Source: Zygnema cylindricum (Eukaryota > Streptophyta > Zygnematophyceae > Zygnematales > Zygnemataceae). From it: a stretch of 60,516 bases of DNA. The stretch covers positions 30,001 to 90,516 of the forward strand of contig JBBHKE010003029.1 in NCBI GenBank assembly GCA_037447655.1, given 5' to 3'. Positions 1 to 10,784 of the stretch are shown here, piece by piece. Each line of letters begins with the position of its first letter. The first letter of the stretch is position 1. Below the pieces are notes generated by a model. It was not told the origin of the DNA. It saw only the letters and a program-made list of their open reading frames with translations, and did not search any database. The position numbers and the translations under genes are program-made.

Positions 1-789
1 CTGTGATTAGAGAAACTAAATTGTTTCCAAAGTGGAAATTTTATTATGTCAACATTCTCGAATTACGACACATTCCCAAATGGAGCACAAACTATTTAAG
101 GAAAGCTTGGGAAAATTGGCGCTTTCAACTTTTGCGAATTTGCAAATTGTGGAAAAATGTGATCATTTTATTGGAACTTTGGCGTCAAATTGGGCTCGAG
201 TGATAAATGAATTGAGATTAACGAGTGGACGGTTACATTCTGGATTTTTGACTCTCAATTTCGGAGACGAGTAAGCAATTTTTGAATAAATAACCATTTT
301 TGTAATGTTAAAATAAATTCAAATAGCTTTATATTTCGAGGTTTTAGTTTTAGTTTTTTTTTTTTTTTGTTTCTAGGGAACGAGCGTTCATAATTTATCA
401 TATTTTCTTGCCTTAGGTGAAGTATTTCTTGGAAAGGTGTTTTCTTCAAAGTGACTCAAGTGCCCAAAAGTATATTATAAAAAGTCTAATTGAATGAAAG
501 CTTTTTCATACATGCATGAAAAATATAGTTGACATTTATGAAAAGTTTAAGAAAATTGTTTCAAATGTACGGTGAAAATTGGGCCCAATGTCATCAGTCT
601 TAAACTACAAAACTATTTTTTAAGGTATTCTAGTTTGTACACAAGAAGGTTATTTTATGGTTTGAAGAATCTACACCATTAATTGTTTATTAGAGTAAAG
701 AAATTATTGGCTTGGTGTTTTACATCGGTGTTATGAACCCTAATTTAGTTTTGAATGATGAAAGTGATTAGCGTTTAGAAGACAACAAC
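1..789. other. AT-rich stretch, no gene recognised
   Basis: The longest open frame (32-274, +) could encode about 80 residues. It ends in a stop, matches no family I know and has no convincing splice sites around it. The rest is T-rich with many stops in all frames. I see nothing further to annotate here. Confidence 0.5.
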
Positions 790-805
790 TTATACTATCA
801 CTTTT

Positions 806-1032
806 TCTTAATACTATTTTTGAATACTATTTTTGAATACTATTTTTTAATACTGTTTTTGAATACTATTTCTAAATACTATTACTATTTCTTAATACTA
901 TTTTTGAATACTATTTCTTAATACTGTTTTTGAATACTATTTCTTAATACTGTTTTTGAATACTATTTCTTAATACTGTTTTTGAATACTATTTCTTAAT
1001 ACTGTTTTTGAAAACTATATCTTCATACTATT
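806..1032. repeat. 26-bp minisatellite
   Basis: Head-to-tail copies of a unit close to gaatactatttcttaatact plus gttttt, about 26 bp long. Each unit is made of two related halves of about 13 bp (gaatactattt and taatactgttttt). The right-hand copies, about 905-1010, are almost identical, while the left-hand copies are shorter and mutated. No coding potential. Confidence 0.85.
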
Positions 1033-2204
1033 TCAGGTTCAAAGGCTAGAGTTTAGGCGCACCGATATAGTGTTATTAACTCTAATAAAGGTACAAAATG
1101 AACTTTACAATATTTTTTCCTGACTTGCATGACTCGATACTATACATGGGAGGAAGAAAGGGACCGGGGGGGAGAGAGGACTCTAAAATAGTTATACTGT
1201 GACAAAATCGGGTCATTTCGGAGTTCATTTGAACCCTCATATTTGGGCCGGAAATAGCCCAATTTTATATTTATATTTGTAAAACTGGAAAATTTGGTCC
1301 AATTAAATGGCTAGTAGGAGTTATAAGCGGTTTTCTGGAAAAAAAACCACAGGTGTTTCAAAATAATTGAGCTAGGGTTCCACCAAAATAAGAATGACAA
1401 AAAAAATATGCCCAAGCGTCTAAGCACTCACTGCCGGATATTATAGTTCGAAACTGCAACTTTTTTTTTTTTTTTTTTGGCTATAGAAAAACCAAAAATC
1501 ACCAGAAAAACCAAAATTCACCAGAAAAAACCCTCCAATGACTGATTAAAAAAATCGTACAGTTACACTTTATACTGAAAAGATATCTCCTTCTCTTTGT
1601 TGTATTTTTTTTTCTTGCCCGGCCGTATCCAAATTTTTTTTTTTTTTTTTCTGTATCACCCGGCCGAATATGGCCGGCCCCCAAAATTTTGCACCCGAAT
1701 CCGTTTCGGATCCGACGCGGCCGGCCGGGTACGGATCGGTACTGATTTGGGTACCCGATTGCGACCTCTGATCAAAGGCCCCTTGTTGATATTTGATATG
1801 TACCTAATTTTGAGTACCAGGCAATCGATATATCGCTTTCGTATACCGAGAACCTCAATCTCGTTATGGTTTACCAATAAATCGGATTGATAAACCGATA
1901 TATCAGATTGATAAACCGATGTATTTAAAATGCGATATATCGAAGGGACGTTGGGTTCCAATTATTTTTCCAAAGCCACGGTACAATACACCGCCCTCGT
2001 TATTTTGTCAAATAATTTTTTTTGTATGTGCTGAATTATTGTTTTTAATGCTATTTTTTGTATTGTTCTGGAAAAAAAAAAAAACCTCATTAACATTAAT
2101 TTTGGCACTTTCGTAATTGTGGCACCCAGTGCATATAGACAATATTCAAAGGTCTAACCTTTAGTGTGGCATATAAGGCTTTAGTGATTAGGGTGATTTG
2201 TAGT
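1033..2204. other. Intergenic, homopolymer runs and a possible hAT-like terminus
   Basis: Contains poly-T runs near 1461-1479 and 1636-1652. A GC-rich patch at 1670-1775 carries ggccggcc, gggtaccc and a terminal-looking gattgcgacctctg. A stretch rich in cgatat follows at 1810-1950, similar in composition to the hAT-type MITEs near 13 and 22 kb. I could not find two matching ends or a target duplication, so no element is called. Open frames here are unsupported. Confidence 0.4.
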
Positions 2205-2362
2205 GTTTGTATGGTTTGGTTTTTGTTGTACTTAGCTATTTTTTTTAGGCTTTTGCCTTTGTTGTGCTTTTAGTTTTTTAGGATTTTGGTCTTTTACCTT
2301 TGATGGTCATCGACTCTTTTAGTTACAATGATGTTTTGTACTTTGATGGCCTTACCATCGTG
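2205..2362 (+). repeat. Dispersed repeat, copy 1 (inverted relative to 14.4 kb)
   Basis: This stretch reappears in reverse complement at about 14401-14555. Shared blocks include tggtttttgttgtac, aggattttggtcttt, acctttgatggtcatc and ttgtactttg. The two copies are about 12 kb apart, diverged by substitutions and small indels, and show no coding frame. Its class is unknown. Confidence 0.7.
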
Positions 2363-3289
2363 ATTTTGGAGATAAAGTCGTATTGTGTCAACTTTGTACA
2401 TTGTATGATGAGCTGGCATCCACGATGTTTCATTTGCAGTTGAATTTTTGTACTCCCACAACATCCGCCGGTTGAGGCACTTGTGGGGTTTGGAAATCAT
2501 ATCAAACATGCAAATTAATGTAAAAGCTAACATTATTTTAGTTTATTTTTGCTATTTTTTGGTTCATATTAAACAATGTTCGCGCTATTATGGGTAACAA
2601 CTATTTAAAACTATTCCATGTGAAAGGCACTTAACGTTGTAATATGAGGTGTCATGTTGACGTTTTGTACGAAAACAAACTCTTTATCCAAAACGCTAAA
2701 TTATACGCGAAAAACATAATATAGAGTTGCTAACATTAAATAAACTTTTTAATTGGCGTTAATTCCATCTTATTGTTAAAAACACTGTTGTATGATTTTG
2801 GCCCAAAAAAAGTCGCGACAAAATGATTGTTTTAAACGTTAATAACAATGTAGAGAAATTGTTAGTTTATAAAAACAAAAAGTGATAGTGTATAAAAACA
2901 AAGTGTTATTAACTCTATTTTGGGCCTAACGCCAAGATACATTAACGTTAATTTACACATATAACACTAATTTGGGTACATATTCCCCATTTACGACGGT
3001 GGTCCATCGCAAGACGTGTCTTTATCCTCCACGTGTAGTGATCTTACACGTTTTGTAACTGACTAAACTCTCTGTTGTGGGTGACCAAATACTGAAGAGG
3101 ATGGAGCGATTGCTTCACAAATGAAAACCCAATTATAAACCTACGGTCAATGTTAGCTGACAAACCTTTGGAGAATCTTGGTTGGATCTCTTGTAATATT
3201 ATTTTTTTGAGGGTACAGCCAATATGGCTCAGTGAGGGTTTTTTTCAAAATACTTTCCTCAAAAACTCAACGACGTAAGTTACTTTTAT
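2363..3289. other. No gene seen
   Basis: AT-rich, with several short motifs resembling the TIR families further right (for example aacgttaataaca and attaacgttaatt). They are not arranged as recognisable paired ends, and no exon-like reading frame is visible. Confidence 0.4.
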
Positions 3290-3610
3290 ACGAAGGAATC
3301 GCAAAAATCTAGAGTACAACTTGTGTCACCTTCAAACTTTAGATCTACGACAAACTGCCGTCTTGTGTTTTTCAACCCACTATCACGTCATCTTCACATT
3401 TATCTTAAAATACATCGTCAGTTTTGTATAAAGTAACATAGCTTTCACAAATAGAAAAACGTATTTTCACATGTGAAAAGTGTTTAAAAGTTTTTAACGA
3501 CGAAAAAAAGTACAAGGTTATTTCATTTTGTCCGCTTGTATTTTGTACATATATTTTTCTTTTTGTAGGGGTCTCAATGGTGCAATGCCATTTCACGGAA
3601 AGATGAAAAA
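3290..3610 (+). mobile_element. Degenerate relic of the Harbinger-like MITE family
   Basis: Shares an ordered series of blocks with the intact elements at 7568-8344 and 10785-11782: a cgtcttgtg-ttttc-acccact block, a cgtcatcttca block, and near its right end ggggtct followed by gccatttcac. Terminal repeats are not recognisable, so the ends are approximate. Confidence 0.5.
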
Positions 3611-3734
3611 TCCGCGAAGGCGCGTGTTCGTGAGAGATCTGTTGTGTTCATAACATCCATTAACTTACAAAGGACAATAAAAAAATCAAATTTCTTATTA
3701 CATGCTTTATCATCTTTTTTTCTTGATAAAACCC

Positions 3735-3972
3735 CGAAAGGAAAAAGATAACAAAAAGAAAATTATCAATAGGCGATATCAATATAAACTTCATCATATT
3801 ATTCTTGCTAATTCCAGAAAAGAGGAAGATAAAAAAAAAATGGAATTGGAGATCGGCAAAATCAATAAATTATATAATGTTGTTCTTCTCAAATCTAGAA
3901 AAGAAAAAGATAAAATAAGGAAATTATTGACTGGCAATATCATTATGAAGTTCACCGTTGTCTCTTATTAAA
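3735..3972 (+). repeat. Three diverged tandem units of about 81 bp
   Basis: Each unit opens with a cgaaag/cagaaaag/tagaaaag-gaa-aagataa block and closes with a T-rich tail (attcttgctaatt, gttcttctcaaat, gttgtctctt). The open frame 3702-3971 spans all three and gives a peptide with RKE(K/E)DK at the start of each unit. The repeat period being close to a codon multiple explains the open frame better than a gene does. Confidence 0.6.
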
Positions 3973-4034
3973 GTCCGTCCAAAATTAGAGCTTGCAGCGA
4001 GAAAATCTTCTGCCGTACAAAACAATTGCTAAAA

Positions 4035-4385
4035 GCCGAAAACCATAGTACAATTTGCGTCATGTTGAAACTTAGAATGTACTACAGCTTGTCGTTTTGC
4101 TATTTTTGACCCACTGCCACGCCAAAAAACGTCATCTTCAAACTTTATTTGAAAACTACTCACTATTCGATTTTATTTAAAGTATTGGCTGACCAACGAA
4201 TAACATTATGTGTTTGCACTTGTTGTAAATTTTCAAAACAATTTCACAAAACGTGAATAAAAAAAAATAAAAAAATTGCAGCCTGTACGGACTGCTTTCC
4301 GTACAGGTGTCGCGGAGGGGTCTCAAGCAACAGATGCCCTTTCGCAAAAGCGATGTCCGTGAAGACGCCTTCTTCCCTCTCCCTC
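4035..4385 (+). mobile_element. Second degenerate relic of the Harbinger-like MITE family
   Basis: Carries the same ordered blocks as the relic at 3290: gcttgtcgttttg, ttttgacccactg, aaaacgtcatcttcaaac, then gaggggtctcaagcaac and ccctttcgcaaaagcga. The right part matches the element at 10785-11782 especially well (gcggaggggtctc; ttcgcaaaagcga). Ends are not defined. Confidence 0.5.
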
Positions 4386-4457
4386 TCACACTATCAGTTT
4401 AATTTCTCACGTTTCCTGGTTTCTGATGTGAGGTTATCTGTTGATTGTGATTAACAG

Positions 4458-4574
4458 GCTTGGACACGATCTTCTATTTTGAACACAGCAAATTCCGGAA
4501 AGTTTAGCAGTGATCGAACTATTCACCAGTATGCCAAAGAGATCTGGGGTATCTCGCCATCCCCAGTTGCGTGA
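4458..4574 (+). CDS. Alpha-1,4-glucan (starch/glycogen) phosphorylase, C-terminal exon
   Basis: An exon of 38 codons plus TGA. It follows an acceptor (gattaacag, ending at 4457) and reads [20 protein letters not shown] then [18 protein letters not shown]. The block W-T-R[26 protein letters not shown] is the conserved carboxy end of plant and animal glucan phosphorylases, the pyridoxal-phosphate enzymes that release glucose-1-phosphate from starch or glycogen. The catalytic centre and PLP lysine lie upstream and were not found. The 4.4 kb to the left are repeats without other recognisable exons, so the remaining exons lie outside the window, or this is a stranded gene fragment. The stop sits where the family normally ends. 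About 350 bp of low-complexity sequence downstream is compatible with a 3' UTR. The family call is firm; whether the gene is functional cannot be told. Confidence 0.85.
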   Translation, partial: AWTRSSILNTANSGKFSSDRTIHQYAKEIWGISPSPVA

Positions 4575-5267
4575 ATGGGAAGGTGTTTTTAGACATTGAT
4601 AGCAAAGAGTACATCTATTGAGAAAGGTCTGCCAGTTTATTGAAGTTGACACTGCGATATCCAAAAGCAGTTCTAAATTTGTCTCGTATCTAGCAAATAA
4701 TGTCGAGGCTTCTGAGTAGAAATGTTTGGCTTTGGTCTGTTTCATTTGGTAAATACGAGCAGTCTCTATCTGAGGTTTTGTGTAATGTATTCTGTCCATT
4801 TTTATTAGCTAAGAGTATAAAGAATCATGAGTTAACATCTAGATTGTTGGCAATGCACTTACAGCAGAGTTTCAAAGCCCTTGTTGGTAGAAGGAATGTG
4901 GTTGTTTGTGGCCCATACACAAATTAATTAGTAATGAAGTTACTAGTTGAACTATGGGTGAGTTATCCCATGGAAGTTTTCAAGCCTTTCTTCAAAGCAA
5001 TCATTTTTATGCTCTATCATCATCATCTTCAAGTGTTTTTTTGTGCGGACTGGTTGATTTTGACAGAGTTTTACACACTTGAAGTAATCTAAGTAAATAC
5101 CTTTCTGACTGTTAATAATAGTTAATTTGACTAATAATAACCAAAGAAGAAAAACTATGGATATCTGTTGATGGAAAGGGGAAAGGAAGTTGTCAGAATT
5201 ATGTGTGCCAATTGGACAAGGAATGGGAGGTTATCGATTGTGAATTGGTGAAGAAAACCACTAATTT
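4575..5267 (+). other. Probable 3' UTR and intergenic spacer after the phosphorylase exon
   Basis: Short frames only. The sequence is less repetitive than its surroundings up to about 4930, as expected of a 3' UTR. No clear polyadenylation motif can be assigned, and no further gene is visible. Confidence 0.35.
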
Positions 5268-6320
5268 TATGAATGATGATTTTACAGTGACAAAATAATG
5301 TGACATCTCATCATCATAATGTGTTGCACAAGTACCCACATTATGACACCCGCATTTGAAAATGAAATTCCGTTACAGAGGGAAAAATACAATATTTTCC
5401 AGCTGAAGATGATTAATGAAGGGAATCGAAGGGAATCGATCATGACAGTGACTGTTTTGGTTGCGCACGGTCACATCATTTTGTCAAAAAACGTACGTTT
5501 GAAGTTCAGATTGGTACAAATAAAGTACCGCTGAGTATAAATTTGACGGTCAATCGGTAGGACATCTTTGACTTTCATAATATAGTTTCAACTGTTTAAA
5601 ATTTTGCCGCGCTTGCGAGCGTCGACCTTCATAATATAATTAGCAATTATCACGGCCGGCGAGCGTTTACGGTAACAAAACTGCGGCGACCACATGTAAA
5701 TAAAGTGGTTGCAGACAGTAACTTTTTGTCGTTATGTGAGCTCCACGGTGAGAGGACAGCCTCAAAATTGAAATTGAATCGTCTAAGTGTTACATTGAAC
5801 TTAGACGCTAAGTGAAACGAAACCTATTCAAACCGAAAGTATTATAAGTCTCGTACGGAAATAATATAACGCACGAAACGAAATAAACTTTTATAAAAAA
5901 ACGAACCGTCGTAAAAATATCATTTGAAATTAAATGAAAAAAATGAGCGTCGTCACGCGCGACGAAATCGAGCCACGCTATTTACGAATTAACATAATAC
6001 ATTGACAAGATCGTAGCAGGATCGACCGTACAAAGGTATTGCCGCTTTGTTCTACACATAAAATACTTCCGCGGACGAAAAAATCGCGTCACGCTTCGCG
6101 AACCGACATTTCCTCGCAATCGACCAGCGTGCGACTCGAACAAATGAATACCGGTCGGCGCTCGCACCAAACCGATCCGACACAAAAGTACAGTACCGAA
6201 CGAAACAATACATAACTGACGCGAACCGAACAAAAATTTGAGTGCACGATTTCGATCGACGCCGATTCGCCAAATATCTTAACATTTCGCTGTCAATGTA
6301 AGCATGTTAATTCGTAGTAC
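5268..6320 (+). mobile_element. Foldback-type repeat, partial copy A
   Basis: Nearly the same sequence occurs at 7032-7567 plus 8348-8860 (copy B). In B it is split by a 777-bp insertion, so copy A represents the empty site. Near the right end, cgaattaacataat...attgaca (about 5985-6005) is answered by tgtcaatgtaagcatg (about 6293-6308), the start of an inverted arm. That arm is present in copy B but missing here, where a GTACA microsatellite follows instead. The 71-residue open frame at 5319-5534 is repeated exactly at 7083-7298, which reflects the duplication rather than a gene. Confidence 0.75.
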
Positions 6321-6373
6321 AGTACAGTACAGTACAGTACAACAGTCTAGTACAGTGCTGTACTGTACTGTAC
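6317..6373. repeat. (GTACA)n / (TGTAC)n inverted microsatellite
   Basis: Repeated agtac units on the left and tgtac units on the right, separated by acaacagtctag, can fold on themselves. The tract lies at the point where foldback copy A is truncated. Confidence 0.8.
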
Positions 6374-6834
6374 CCTACTTTTTGGAAGTTCATCAATAAC
6401 CGTGAGCAAAAAGTACGAAGAGTAAAAAATATGTAAGGCGTCCAGTTCAATGTACGGACCCGAAAATATTACATTCATTTCTTCGAAAGGCCGAAAGAAA
6501 CAGATTCGCTATTTTTGGTGATCACTCGTTTCAAAAAATTTGAGTCCGAAATTCCATAAATGTCGGTGACTATCAGCTCACTATCGGACAAACTGAAATA
6601 ATTATTGAACCGACGCTGAGTCACTGGTAGTTTGGCCTTTTCTGACTTCGTTTTAGCAAGCCTCAAATTTTAGGGTTTTAGAGTTCAACGCTTTCAACTT
6701 TTTAGGTTTTAGGATCTTTTAGGGTTTTCTAGGGTTAAAGAGCCATTTTTTCAATTGCTGGACCAAAAACAATAGACAAATATTAATTAGAAATAAATAA
6801 ATAAATTATTTCAAAATGCACATAAAATATATAT
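6374..6834. other. No gene seen
   Basis: AT-rich spacer with several tagggtttt-type repeats at 6665-6735. No supported coding frame. Confidence 0.4.
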
Positions 6835-7016
6835 AGAAAGGAAAGTCAGATTTGATCGAGAACGGTGAATGTGAGGTGAGAATTTAAGAGACGAGGAGGG
6901 GAAGGGGAGAGGGAAGAGAGGGGAGGAATTTTGTGAGGATAGAAAGGTAGGCCAAGGAGGGAGCAGGGAGGGAGGGAGGGAAGGCCAGGGAGGGAGCGAA
7001 GGAGAGGGAAGCATGA
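6835..7016 (+). repeat. Purine-rich (GGGA/GGAA) low-complexity tract
   Basis: Mostly gaggaggggaaggg, gggagagggaag and gggagggagggagg. Such tracts often form transcript leaders in plant genomes, but no coding exon could be attached to this one. It sits immediately left of foldback copy B. Confidence 0.7.
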
Positions 7017-7567
7017 GGGAACTTAATATTGTATGAATGATGATTTTACAGTGACAAAATAATGTGACATCTCATCATCATAATGTGTTGCACAAGTACC
7101 CACATTATGACACCCGCATTTGAAAATGAAATTCCGTTACAGAGGGAAAAATACAATATTTTCCAGCTGAAGATGATTAATGAAGGGAATCGAAGGGAAT
7201 CGATCATGACAGTGACTGTTTTGGTTGCGCACGGTCACATCATTTTGTCAAAAAACGTACGTTTGAAGTTCAGATTGGTACAAATAAAGTACCGCTGAGT
7301 ATAAATTTGACGGTCAATCGGTAGGACATCTTTGACTTTCATAATATAGTTTCAACTGTTTAAAATTTTGCCGCGCTTGCGAGCGTCGACCTTCATAATA
7401 TAATTAGCAATTATCACGGCCGGCGAGCGTTTACGGTAACAAAACTGCGGCGACCACATGTAAATAAAGTGGTTGCAGACAGTAACTTTTTGTCGTTATG
7501 TGAGCTCCACGGTGAGAGCACAGTCGCAAAATTGAAATTGAATCGTCTAAGTGTTACATTGAACTTA

Positions 7568-8344
7568 GGGTGTGTCCCCATGTGCATAAGTAAGGAGTTT
7601 TTTCTGTGGTTTTGCCGTAATACTTAGCGGCGTACTGCCTAAGTTGCAACCGTACGAAGGAATTGCAAATTTGTAGAGTACTGTTTCCGTCATCCTTGAA
7701 CTTAGTATGTACTAAAATTTGTCGTCTTGTGCTTTTCGACCCACTTCTACGACAAAAAACGTCATCTTCAAACCTTTGTTTAAAACAAGTGCAATGTGAT
7801 TTAAAATTAGGTTTTTTCGATTGACAAATAAGAAAGCTTTTTCGCACGTGCCTTAAATTTCGAAAATTTTCATACGATTTCTAAGGACAAATAAAAGTAC
7901 ATAGTTCGCTATGTTCTGTCCGTTTGCGTTATAATAAGACGAAAAGAAGTACACAGTTGTTTGATTTTGTCCGTTTTCGTCCAGTACGGATTTTTTGTTT
8001 GCAGGGGTCTTCAAATTCCGATGCCATTTCACCTCGAGCGGACATGCGACGCGAAGGGCAAAGCGCATCTTCTTCAACCGTGAAACTGCCAGGCTGGAAT
8101 GCGATACGTCTACAATGTCACGGTAAGACATGCGATGTCACAAAGCAGTTCCAAAAAATATCGTGCGACCACAGATTGTAAACGTTGACAACCGTCACAG
8201 GTATTGTCGACGTTTACAATCGTCACAAGCGTAAGTTGCGATTTCGTCCTTACAGACATAGGGACATTTGAAAACCGGGTCCGGCGGATCCGCGCTAAAA
8301 TACGACGTAAGTTCGCTAAGTTACAAGTACATGGGGACTCACCC
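7568..8344. mobile_element. PIF/Harbinger-like non-autonomous element in foldback copy B
   Basis: The termini gggtgtgtccccatgt and acatggggactcaccc are an imperfect inverted pair. They are flanked by TTA on both sides (7565-7567 and 8345-8347). Foldback copy A has a single TTA with no insert at the same place, which confirms the boundaries. GGG-starting ends with a TTA/TAA duplication are characteristic of PIF/Harbinger. No transposase remains. The interior shares blocks with the elements and relics at 3.3, 4.0 and 10.8 kb. Confidence 0.85.
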
Positions 8345-8956
8345 TTAGACTCAAAGTGAAACGAAACCTATTGAAACTGAAAGTACTATAAGTCTCGTAC
8401 GGAAATATTATAACGCACGAAACGAAATAAACTTTTATAATAAAACAAACCGGCGTAAAAATATCATTTGAAATTAAATGAAAAAAATGAGCGTCGTCAC
8501 GCGCGACGAAATCGAGCCACGCTATTTACGAATCAACATGCTTACATTGACAAGATCGTAGCAGGATCGGCCGTACAAAGGTATTGCCGCTTTGTCGTAC
8601 ACATTAATTACTTCCGCGGACGAAAAAATCGCGTCACGCTTCGCGAACCAACATTTCCTCACAATCGACCAGCGTGCGACTCGAACAAATGAATACCGGT
8701 CGGCGCTCGCACCAAACCGAACCGACACAAAAGTACAGTACCGAACGAAACAAAACATAACTGACGCGAACCGAAAAAAATTAAACTGCACGATTTCGGC
8801 CGACGCCGATTCGCCCAATATCCTAACATTTCGCTGTCAATGTAAGTATGTTGATTCGTAAATAGCGTGGCTCGATTTCGTCGCGCGTGACGACGCTCAT
8901 TTTTTCATTTAATTTCAAATGATTTTTTTACGCCGGTTCGTTTTATTATAAAAGCA

Positions 8957-9075
8957 AATTGTACTCTACAAATTTGCGATTCCTTCGTACGGTTGCAACT
9001 TAGGCAGTACGGCGCTAAGTTTTACAGCAAAACGACAGGAAAAAACCCTTACTTATGCACATGGGGACACACCCT
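8957..9075 (-). mobile_element. Left end of the same Harbinger-like element in the right foldback arm
   Basis: Reverse complement of about 7568-7690. It ends gcacatggggacacaccc and is followed by TTA at the corresponding arm position. The rest of the element and the adjoining arm sequence are deleted. The insertion is therefore represented in both arms of the foldback. Confidence 0.75.
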
Positions 9076-9575
9076 TAGACGATTCAATTTCAATTTTGCG
9101 GCTAAGTGCTCTCACCGTGGAGCTCACATAACGACAAAAAGTTACTGTCTGCAACCATTTTATTTACATGTGGTCGCCGCAGTTTTGTTACCGTAAACGC
9201 TCGTCGGCCGTGTGAATTGCTAATTTTATTATGACGGTCGACGTTCGCAAGCGCGGCAAAATTTTAAACGGTTGAAACAATATTATGAAAGTCAAAGATG
9301 TCCAACCGATTGACCGTCTAATTTATACTTAATGGTACTTTATTTGTACCAATGTGTACTTCAAACGTGCGTTTTTTGACAAAATGACGTAAGTGACTGT
9401 GCGCAACCAAAACAGGCACTGTCATGATCAATTCCCTTAATGAATCACCTTCTGTCTTGTCTTGATTTGGTGTTTCTTTATCGTCACCCCCATACCTTTA
9501 ACCGCAGCAGCCCTGGCTCGGAATGTACATTGTTGATGAATTGATTCATTTCCTTCTGAATACTTGTCTCTGGTG

Positions 9576-9640
9576 TCAAGTAGCCGTCTCTGATGTCTAA
9601 GTAGCCGTCTTTGATGTCTAAATAGCCGTCTCTGGTGAGC
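9576..9640. repeat. 21-bp tandem repeat, three units
   Basis: Units of the form (c)taagtagccgtctctgatgt. The period is seven codons, so the minus-strand open frame 9437-9673 contains a repeated RHQRRLL heptad. I do not consider that frame a gene. Confidence 0.75.
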
Positions 9641-10158
9641 CGTTCTGCCCGATTTTGTTCGAAAGTGTACCATGTTTTGTGGCTTTCAAATCCCTAAGCA
9701 CTTTTCCACCTTTCGCAACAACAATGTATCTCACCGACCGCCAGCCTGTTGGGGCGGCTAAAATACTCACACGGCGGACAGTTCTACTTGCTGACGATCT
9801 CGTGTAGTAAATCAGATTTGGGGCAGACGCAGCACGGGGGCTAAAAGATGTCTAGGGAATCTAAAAGTTGGCGCAACTCATCATACATTTCCCCCAAACA
9901 CGTTTTCTTTTGCGACGGAAATTATTGTACGGATCAGCTCCATTTTAACATAAAGCAGCATTAGAAACTAGATGTTCGAAACGTGGAACGTTCTGTACTC
10001 TACATTACAATGCGTACAGCTGTATCATACGAAAATCCGAAATCATGAATAGTGCGGAGAATTGAACCATAATTTCTGATAAAATTGTAGACGTTAAAAT
10101 AACAAAATATAGTATTCTTTTTGAATTTAGCAATGAGAAACAACAGTGCGAAACAACA
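9641..10158. other. No gene seen
   Basis: Slightly less AT-rich at 9690-9870 but without a recognisable protein in any frame. The remainder is ordinary AT-rich spacer. Confidence 0.4.
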
Positions 10159-10677
10159 CCACCGCGAATCATAATTAGAGTAAAGGAAAAATTAGAGTAA
10201 AAAAATGAAAAAAAAATAGAGTTGTTTATTTCAATTTGTATGATAAACCCTTTTCAAACAAAAAAAATTACTCTAATTTATCGAATAACTCTAATCAATC
10301 TGCGCTAAATATCTTTACTAAATTAGGTAGACGTATAGAATCTGACAAAACGTAGAGATTTACGTCACTATGACGTTTGCACTACGCGGTTCGTGAAAAC
10401 GCAGTTACATGATAACGGCCTGTATTAAATCAGTTTTTGTACTTTTTTAGTTAACAAAGTACTTTTCTAGCGTATAAAGTACAGTTTTGCACGGTCAAAC
10501 ATCGGCCGTACGCCGCACTATTTCGAACAACACTATATTATAATAATCAAACGCTAATTAAACCTTACCTTAAATAGTATAATGAAAAAATTAGAATCAT
10601 ATACTCTATTTAACGTGATAGAGTCGAAAATTAGGGTGACCGAATTAGAGTGATTTACTCTAATTATGATTAGTGGT
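10159..10677. mobile_element. Putative TIR element with attagagt-rich ends
   Basis: The left end reads accaccgcgaatcataatta gagtaaa and the right end tttactctaattatgattag tggtg, an inverted pair over about 24 bp. The interior is filled with ttagagt/actctaa motifs. No target duplication was identified and there is no coding capacity. Confidence 0.55.
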
Positions 10678-10784
10678 GCAGTATTCGGCAATGAAAAAAC
10701 AAGTTCATTGATATTCATCACAGAAAAAAAAAAGTACAATACTAAAAATGTGCAGAGTGAGAAACAATCTTAATTGGTTACTAA

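Larger units (their letters stand above)
7032..9455. mobile_element. Foldback element, copy B, with long inverted arms
   Basis: The left arm is 7032-7567 plus 8348-8552. The loop is roughly 8553-8835. The right arm, 8836-9455, is the reverse complement of the left arm. The arm boundary is visible as acgaatcaacatgcttacat (left) and atgtaagtatgttgattcgt (right). The right arm ends near attcccttaatgaatcacc, so it is shorter than the left one, and internally it lacks about 80 bp of the left arm plus most of the insertion. No transposase frame is visible and no target duplication was found, so the class (foldback or MULE-like) is open. Confidence 0.75.

Noticed and set aside
1597-1961. Overlapping frames of about 100 codons on both strands
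   Set aside because: They cross poly-T runs and a cgatat-rich repeat, with no domain on either strand.
5319-7298. Identical 71-codon frames at 5319-5534 and 7083-7298
   Set aside because: They lie in duplicated foldback arms. Identity follows from the duplication, and the peptide has no known features.
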